Shown: in pieces, positions 57,101 through 64,000 of the stretch
Layout of the letters: the number at the start of each line of letters is the position of its first letter
Position numbering within the stretch: the stretch's first letter is position 1
From: Tubulanus polymorphus
Taxonomy: Eukaryota > Nemertea > Palaeonemertea > Tubulaniformes > Tubulanidae
Length of the DNA stretch: 64,000 bases
Direction: 5' to 3'
Assembly: GCF_964204645.1 (NCBI RefSeq)
Contig: NC_134035.1
Coordinates: 2,494,001 to 2,558,000, forward strand
Program-made: the position numbers and the translations under genes
Notes under the pieces: model-generated
Databases searched by the model: none
The model's input: only the letters and a program-made list of their open reading frames with translations
Told to the model about the DNA's origin: nothing

Positions 57101-60100
57101 TCCCAGATCTTCAGGTTCGAAATGTTCGAGTACGGTCGCAATATCTGTAACAAACAGAAAAATAAAACAAATTCTTTTTAATCATTCGGATATTTTCCAC
57201 GTAATATATTGGATGGACTGCGGTAAAATAAGAAATAAGAGCGAAAATTGTGTTAGTGAATAATTCAACTGTCGGGAGAAACGAAGATAACTACCTTCAA
57301 ATACATGTAATTAGACAAGAATAAGAAGAAAGATTTTTCACTGTTTTTGAAAAAGATTATGATGAAAACATCACAGATATGAACGATATGATGTTTTAGG
57401 TGGAATGCCGGTTTAGCGCATCAGTACTACAAGTAAATCAAGCAAAATCTAAAGGCGCCGTTTGTTAAGTAGCCAATCTCTAACCCGGCAAACTGTTCCA
57501 AGACCACACGGACTGACACTTCCAACAAGTCAAGAGAATTTGAGGAAATGCATATTGATACGGTGTCAAGTCAGGAGACTACAATGTCAATTTTAAATTT
57601 TGATTAAAAATACAGCTATTATCATAGCCTATATTTCATCAGTCTGACGAAAGCAGAATTGATTAAGCTAATCAATAAACGTTAACTAAATTCAAAATTT
57701 TAAAAGAGTTATCACTTTTACATCCATCTACGGGTTAGAAAGCCTTGTACTGCTAGAAAGTGTGCGCTTAAAGTGATATGTGTTGTTAGCAATGTGCGAT
57801 TAAAACTAAGAGAAGGACAGGACTAGACATGAATATGAAATTTTGACGATGAAGACATCGGACTACCCTCATACCATACAAAACTAGTAGTTAAAACTAG
57901 GCACGTCACTGATTTTAGCTGAAGTGAGCAAAGCGCTGGCACTAAACATGACGAATCGTGAGAATATAAGTCTTATCGCCAGAAATACGTTCGAAGCTCG
58001 TAAAAACTACAGACCAGACTATATCTGAAATCTCTAATTGCACACCAGACTACCTGATATCTCTTGATTATAGTAGTTATCACCAAAAAGGAGAGATATA
58101 TGAAAATAGCATCCTGTCTCGGTGGGGATTCGAACCTGATGGCATCGCTACTCGACTTAGTAGTCACGTTCGAATCCTTACCGGGAAGGATGTGAAAATG
58201 GTAGTTTAATCGAAAATGAACTAAAAAACATTCTGATTTTGATGATTTTGCCAGTAGCGGGTTAAAAAGAGTGGAAACTACTCTACAAATAAAAGTCGTA
58301 GTCTGGCGCAAATATATTTAGTTTATACCGGATCCCGACAGTCGGTTAATGGGGAATGCTCCGATGCTGACTGCGGCGATCAAGCAATCACCAGATGGCT
58401 ATTGTACGTAGAGTAAATACGAACCTTGAAAATACACAAATTGCTAAATTGCTTAAAATCATTTCGGGACCAGTCGATCGACAATTTTCAGACGGCACAA
58501 AAATCAAAAACTTTGGGAGAGAGAACTACTGTTCAAGGGCTGCCACCTGGTGGGATACAGTAGAGTTACACGGGTTCCGATACATCGATAGCAGCAGCAG
58601 CAGCAGCAGCCAGATAAAACGAACACTTACTTGTCTGCCGAGGGCAGTCCATTCATTAGGAACGGACGCCCCGCTCAATCTTTTCATTCTAATCTCATGC
58701 TCATCAATCTACACATACACGTATATTCAAATTTTACTACAACATATTCTACCGCCATCCACGCAGTTTGTGACAACGCATAATTTGAATAGGGCTATTT
58801 GGATTCATCAAATAGCTTACTACAGGACCCAGTTCAACGGTTGTGTTCACAGTGAAAATGAACCGAATCGAAACGCAGACGTGTGGAACTGGGTTTACTT
58901 ATGCCGAGTGTGCCCGTAATTAAGAGCATACTTGCCGCCAGTTTTATTTAGCACCAACACACGATCACACGATCAAACATAGCAGCAGACGCAGTATGCG
59001 CGCGTTAGTGACAGGGGACAGATCGGGTGGTTTACTTGTCGCTAGCGTACAGCGGGCTTAAACAAAGAATCACGTAGAGGCGAGGTGATGAAGTAACAGC
59101 CGAAAAATAAAAATAAAGCTGAAAAAAATTGTAATTCAATAGAGTTAGATTTTTGAAACGTTAAAAGGTACACAGTCTACGGGGGTCGTTACCAGCTGCC
59201 CCATGTTTACTACGTACGCCTGCGCGTATGAAGATCGAAAGCTCTAGTGAGTTTTCTACGAAATCGTGTATTATTTCCCACGTTTCAAAAATCGAACTTC
59301 GTCGTCAAACTGCTTCTCTTACCCAATCTTGGTCGCACGGTCCGCTGTACATGAAATTGTGGAACACCGGCGACTTTTTGTTGTACTTGTCCATGTAATC
59401 CCAGATCGACAGCGGCGACGATTTCATCGACGCCGACGACGACATCACCGACGACGGCAGCAGGCCGGCGGACGTCGCGCTGCCGTCGATCGGCGACTGC
59501 AGTTTCGACGACGTCGTCGCCTCGAGCAGCCAGCCGGCCTCCATGCGTTCGTACTCGTTGTCGAGCATGAACGTGCGGAAACGATTCGACACGTAGTGAT
59601 ACGCGAGGAACTTCAGGAAGAACTGATTGAATTCGAAAGACAACGGGAACTGTACTTGCACCTGCACGTGGAAAGATAAATCCAAAGGGCAAAATCAGAG
59701 AAATTTGCAAAAAAAACTGTAGAGTACTTAACAATGTTCATACAGATCAGTCATTCTAGAATTCAAGGAGTTTTCAGAGAGAAAATTTCAAATTTCGAGG
59801 TGTGTATGCATCACTATCATATCACTATTAGACTCCAACTAAATTGGTACCGTTTATCTCGGTAAATCAGTAATTCAGTGGAATCTGCTTGTATAATAAC
59901 TAGGCCTAAAACCTAAAAATATTCTAATCGCTAATTTCTCAAAATTCAAGTAGTTTTCAAGGATTTTTGGGCATTTTGCTCAAATTCAAAGATATTCAAG
60001 GATCTTGAAAAAACATTATTGGTTTAGAAGGAGTCGTACGGACCCCGATATTCAAAGGAAATTAATAATCTATCGGTTGTTTATTTACCTGATGAACGGC

Positions 60101-62088
60101 GTCCAAAAACTGCAGAAACATCGGCGCGAATCCACTCGCCTGATTAGCCGCCGTCTGGTTGCTGCGATGCGTGAACCGATGTCCGAACGACAGCCACTCC
60201 TTCTCGATCAACACTTTGAATCCGTCGATCGTGCGGTAGAACGGATCGAGCAACACCTGCGCGACGGTGACAACCTGAAATATCGAATGCAATCAGATGA
60301 TTTCAAGTAGTAGTCAGGGGGAACAATACTAGTAGTCAGGGGGAACAATACTATTCCCTGACATGGATGTTGTTGTCCCTGACTGAATCTGCTAAAGCCT
60401 AGCGCACATCGACACTGCGATTGGAGACAACTAGTTGCAAGGCAGTTTTCGGCGCATGAGAGGAAATGGCTGGATACAATCAGTTGCTTGAATGTGTCGA
60501 TGTGAGCGAGCTTACGATTGGTAAGCGTCGATCTATCTCCAGTTCCAGCCAGTTGCCCATGTTCTACTTTTGAGCAACTGGTTGTACTCAATCGCAGTCA
60601 TATCCGTCGATGTGCGCGCTCTGGATCTCGACGATCGACACGCGCCATGCAGTTGCTGCAACTGACCGGTTGTAACTAGATTTCGATGTGCGCGGGGTAA
60701 TCGTTCGGTAGCAACTAGTTGTCTCCAATCGCAGTGTCGATGTGCGCTAGGCTTAAGAATCCAATCGATTAACACAGACAAATACATAGGACGTAGATGG
60801 ACATAAGATGTAGACGCAGATTTTCAATGAGTTAACTCTTGAGTCAAATCTTAATTCGGAACTGCGGAACTGTAGTATACAGTTCTAGCCGTAGAGCCAT
60901 TAAAATTACCCTTAAAACTTGACCTAATCTAGGGAATCAGATATTATTGTTCATTGAGACCCTGACGTCCGGGTTTGATAAGTAAATCCGGAATTCCCCG
61001 ATTTCGGCGATCCCTAAGAACCCTTCCAGAAACGTTAATAATACGACCCGTACCTGCGTGGTGATATCCCAGCCGTCCTCTAAACACACCATAACGGACG
61101 AACCCTGCACGTCGATCAGATCGACGACGGCTCCGGCCAGTTGTAGAATATTACGAATCTGCGGCAACCACTCGGAATCCTCGACGAGTTTATAGAAGTT
61201 CGACTCGACGTCCGACGACGGGTTGTTCGGCGCGCACGCCCGCATCAACTTCTTGAAACTCGCCTTGACGTGTCGCACTTCGTTGAAGTCGACCGGGATG
61301 AAATCGCATTTCGGAAACGCTTCGATTTTGATGCCCTGAAACGATGAAATAGAAATTAATTCATCGACTTATATTACATTACCATATTATTTATTATCTG
61401 TAATTTTCTAATGTAATTTAATTCGTAAATAAAGAATTTCAATTTCAATTTCAATTTGAAACTGCCTCGAAACACGGGCTACAGATCCTAAAAATACCCA
61501 TACAGTCGATATTAAACGTCATAATGAGCTTAATCTTATGAAGTAGACTTCGGTTAACTCAAATCATTGGGGACCGGTTAGAATCTATTCTATTAACTAC
61601 AGCCTCAGTAGCTCAGTGGAATAAAGACGTGATGTTGTCACATTCATTATCAGTGCCGAGTGACAAGCGGGTTCGAGTCCTGCTGGCTGTTTATGGTGTG
61701 CAGGCAACATTATAGAGGCCGTGGTCCGGCGTGAGGTTTAAATGTACAATCCAATAGGATTAGTCTTGGGAAACCGAAAGAAGTATGATAAAGTAAGATA
61801 AGTAGCACTAGTTGCGAAAGCTTATACTTCAAATAAATCTGGTTAACCTTCGAAGTATCTTTACTTTTACTGATCAAATCCGGACCCGACGCGAAGAAAC
61901 TCCTACCTTCACTTGCGCTTTTTCTCCCAGCACGTAGAGGGCGGCGCGTTGTAAACCTTGCACGGCGCCTTCGACGAGATCGATGCTGTCGACGCCGCCG
62001 TTCGCTTTCGGCGTCAGCGACATGCCGACTTGTAGGCTACCGGTCTGCGCTGCTTTACGATCGCGATAGCTGCCGATTCGTCCGAGAG
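54165..62088 (-). CDS. SBF1: SBF1/MTMR5-type myotubularin pseudophosphatase, C-terminal part
   Basis: Scaffold and GEF-type regulator that pairs with active myotubularins in phosphoinositide and endosome control. Ten exons in phase: 61907-62088, 61054-61335, 60089-60274, 59323-59661, 56917-57144, 55990-56293, 55337-55489, 54950-55095, 54432-54563, 54165-54257; they give the last 680 or so residues. The N-terminal DENN/GRAM exons lie beyond the window. The phosphatase-like loop reads [10 protein letters not shown]: the CX5R arginine is replaced by Asp, so it is catalytically dead, as in MTMR5/13. [14 protein letters not shown] and [20 protein letters not shown] are diagnostic. A complete C1 zinc finger follows (H-x12-C-x2-C-x13-C-x2-C-x4-H-x2-C-x7-C), then a PH domain ([20 protein letters not shown]) to the stop. 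SBF1 versus SBF2 is not resolved. Confidence 0.93.
54745..54860. repeat. 40-bp tandem repeat in SBF1 intron
   Basis: Almost three copies of a 40-bp unit containing GATACACAGCGCCGCGGTGT and AGAGATTAGCAGTAACTA. The unit includes a partial palindrome (ACACAGC-GCCGCGG-TGT). Units differ at only one to three positions, so expansion looks recent. Confidence 0.8.
55823..55960. mobile_element. MITE family M2 in SBF1 intron
   Basis: The left end is TGGGGCTGCAGTTGCTCAAA and the right, inverted, TGGAACTGCAGTTGCTCAAA. The interior has CTATGTCGACTATCCACTTG. It lies between the two exons encoding the C1 domain. Confidence 0.7.
56546..56660. mobile_element. MITE family M1 in SBF1 intron
   Basis: The ends are GGGTCCAGTTCCACAGTTCT and, inverted, CTGGACCCAGTTCCACGGTT. 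The interior is GATTGAAAATGAACTAACTT. Another M1 remnant sits at 58825-58893 in a neighbouring intron. Confidence 0.75.
58060..58200 (-). repeat. tRNA-like SINE fragment in SBF1 intron
   Basis: The minus strand reads GCCATCAGGTTCGAATCCCC, a B-box match, preceded by CTAAGTCGAGTAGCGAT. The core is shared with the plus-strand fragment at 21881-21935, so both belong to one tRNA-derived family. Confidence 0.5.
59740..60046 (+). mobile_element. MITE family M4, copy 4
   Basis: In an SBF1 intron; shares GATCAGTCATTC, CAAGGAGTTTTCA and ACCGTTTATCTCGGTAAA with the p62-intron copies, and ends in CGTACGGACCCCG. Confidence 0.65.
60395..60754. mobile_element. MITE with near-perfect 42-bp TIRs
   Basis: 360 bp. 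The left end AAGCCTAGCGCACATCGACA continues CTGCGATTGGAGACAACTAG; the right end is its reverse complement with almost no differences. The interior repeats GTCGATGTG(C/A)G three more times and carries AGTTGCT/AGCAACT pairs. High end identity suggests recent activity. It lies in the intron between SBF1 exons 60089-60274 and 61054-61335. Confidence 0.85.
61601..61805 (+). repeat. SINE with a tRNA-like head
   Basis: The head (61601-61690) begins AGCCTCAGTAGCTCAGTGGA, with TAGCTCAGTGG as A box, and has the B box GGGTTCGAGTCC at 61669-61680. Its ends AGCC and GGCT can pair like an acceptor stem. A tRNA-unrelated body of about 110 bp follows and ends in an AT-rich GATAAAGTAAGATAAG tail. This layout fits a tRNA-derived SINE, transcribed by RNA polymerase III, and not a functional tRNA: the anticodon region is too long and irregular. 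Confidence 0.7.
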
Positions 62089-62232
62089 CTGCACGACGCG
62101 AAAAAAGAAATTACGAGAAAAAAACGATTAAATCATTTTGAATACCGTTACACGTCAGTATGAAGTTATGTATTGTTTGAGCTATAACTCTTTTAACTTC
62201 CACTTGTGACTACTACAAATACAACAATACTA

Positions 62233-62735
62233 ATGTCTATTTCAACCTGACTTGAGAGCATTCCGGGTGGCCTAGCTCAGTCAGTTTTAGTAGTACATAC
62301 CTGATAAAGGTCTTAGTAAGACCAGAAAGGAATGGCAGTCGACCTAAATCATCATTTTTTAATCCATTTGAAACTGTATTGAAGGATATCCAAAAAGACT
62401 TCACTGAAAGGGGTTTAATGAAGAGAAGCGACTCCATGATTTAAAAGTTTAACAATATGTTTCCATGCCTACATACCTAGCTTCAGTTGGTAGGCATGGA
62501 GACATATTGTTAAACTTTCAAATCATGGAGTCTCTTTTCTCTCATGAACCCCTTTCAATAAAGATTTTTTGGATATCCTTCAATACAGTTTAAAGTGGAT
62601 TAAAAAACAATGTTTAAGGTCGACTGCCTGTCCTTTCTGGTCCTACTAAGACCTTTATCAGGTATGTGCTACCAAAACTGATTGAGCTAGGTCACCCGGA
62701 ATGCTCTCAAGTCGGGCTGAAATAGACATTAACCA
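62233..62735. mobile_element. 500-bp palindrome related to M5
   Basis: Two arms of about 240 bp are inverted copies centred near 62483. The left arm runs from TATTTCAACCTGACTTGAGA through GGTGGCCTAGCTCAGTCAGT and TGTATTGAAGGATATCC to TGTTTCCATGCCTAC. The right arm returns the same landmarks inverted. Arm identity appears above 90%. Arm sequence matches the single element at 52390-52580. It lies in the SBF1 intron upstream of exon 61907-62088. Confidence 0.8.
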
Positions 62736-62877
62736 CAAAGTTAACTTAACGTATGAAATGAAGAAGAATTAGAAATAATTCATATTTTTCAGTAGAAACG
62801 GCGAAGACATCATTAATTACGTTCATATGCGAATCATTGCTTTATCACGTTTAAAGGTTAGGGATTTGCTATATATA

Positions 62878-63020
<143 letters not shown>

Positions 63021-64000
63021 ACATATATATATAGAGAGTATACACTCTTCCTTACTCGGTAAAATTTCCGTCGGGGAAAACTTTCTTCACCGACTACACT
63101 TTTAGCTCTGAAAATAGCAGAGACTCCTTACTAAGTAAACCGGCCTCAAATCAGTGAATTTCTCCATGAAGAATCAATTTTGAAAAACATTCTCTATCGG
63201 CCCTGATTTTCAAATCCGGTGAAATAGCGTATTTAGTGTCCCACTACGTTGTCGAGTAAGGTAGAGCTTAATGCGATATCTCGGACTGCGAGTGCTTAGA
63301 GACGAATTCGAACTCCTTTCGATCCGAGATATTGCATCGAATCGGTTTAAATCGTAATTTTTCGAAATCATTATTTTACGTAATGATACATCAGATTTTA
63401 GACAGACTACATAGGTTTACTATATACACAGATACATTAAGATACACGTAAGGTAATAAATGCATAAACCATAGCGTAGATGAGTATAGCGAGTATACGA
63501 AATTCAGAATAGAAATTTGGAAACTTTTTTCGAGAAAAACTCGGCGATTTCGAAAGTTAAGTACAAACACCGAGAAGCAACAATTCCGGCGTAGATTTTG
63601 ATCGAAATGTCATCGATAATGAAATAATCAAACAGCAGATCGAATGAGAAAAAGAAATCAATGACATTCTTGACGAATATGTTAAAGACTAAACAGAGAA
63701 GTTTGAAATACGACAATATAGACTTAAGCGAAGAACTAGAAAATATATATATGAGAAAAACCCTCTATCATCCATGGATTTCGAAAAACAGGATTTCGGC
63801 GCTTTTGTAAAATATTTGTCGCCGGAACAGCTTTAGTACTTCACAAGAAATTTTTAGAAAATAGATAAAAATATTTTTGATGGTATTTTTTTCTAGATAG
63901 TAGGATATAGTTCGTTAATTTGTACATGTATACACGTATATCATATCTATGTTAGTCGTGATTATTGAATCGTACATTTTGAAGGGTAGGGTAAAAGGGG
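63021..64000. other. Intron of the SBF1-like gene, presumed
   Basis: AT-rich sequence with no exon that continues the SBF1 reading frame; the next upstream exon must lie past 64000. No other feature recognised. Confidence 0.45.

Overview
The window is animal nuclear DNA: spliced genes with GT-AG introns, AATAAA signals, many short inverted-repeat transposons, tRNA-headed SINE-like repeats and microsatellites. Gene content and repeat style suggest an AT-rich invertebrate, plausibly a marine lophotrochozoan. I cannot name the species, and the clade is inference.

Layout. Positions 1-18,000 are almost gene-free and repeat-dominated. A roughly 3-4 kb block is tandemly repeated (about 3,761-7,740 and 7,741-10,830). 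Each block begins with a copy of a coding exon whose only intact version lies at the right end (10,798-11,012, with stop and AATAAA). One block carries an 816-bp DNA transposon missing from the other. Next comes a roughly 3.6-kb foldback element (about 11,230-14,865) whose core is a higher-order satellite (69-bp and 99-bp monomers, 168-bp period). Then follow several small inverted-repeat elements.

Positions 18,000-36,700 form a dense cluster of conserved nuclear genes, all reconstructed exon by exon with consistent splice phases: GTF2H1 (TFIIH p62, minus, 545 aa), POLR2L (RPABC5, minus, 67 aa), PINX1 (minus, 564 aa) and, divergent from PINX1, PLK1 (plus, 609 aa). The roughly 715-bp PINX1/PLK1 interval holds two CCAAT boxes 32 bp apart and a TTTGAA CHR-like motif, an arrangement typical of G2/M promoters. 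Positions 40,000-45,200 carry two glycosyltransferases on the plus strand: a GT92 (DUF23) enzyme and an intronless UDP-glycosyltransferase.

Positions 46,472-46,971 hold the start of an unrecognised minus-strand gene with a mitochondrial-like N-terminus. About 47,000-54,160 is AT-rich with no gene I can support; part may be 3' UTR. From 54,165 to the right edge is the C-terminal half of an SBF1/MTMR5-type gene (minus): pseudophosphatase end, coiled-coil region, C1 zinc finger and PH domain. Its 5' exons lie outside the window.

Functionally the central cluster covers transcription and repair (TFIIH p62, RPABC5), nucleolus and telomerase (PINX1) and mitosis (PLK1). Nothing shows that these genes act as a unit. 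The most unusual material is the 3.7-14.9 kb repeat landscape and the inverted-repeat families scattered through introns.
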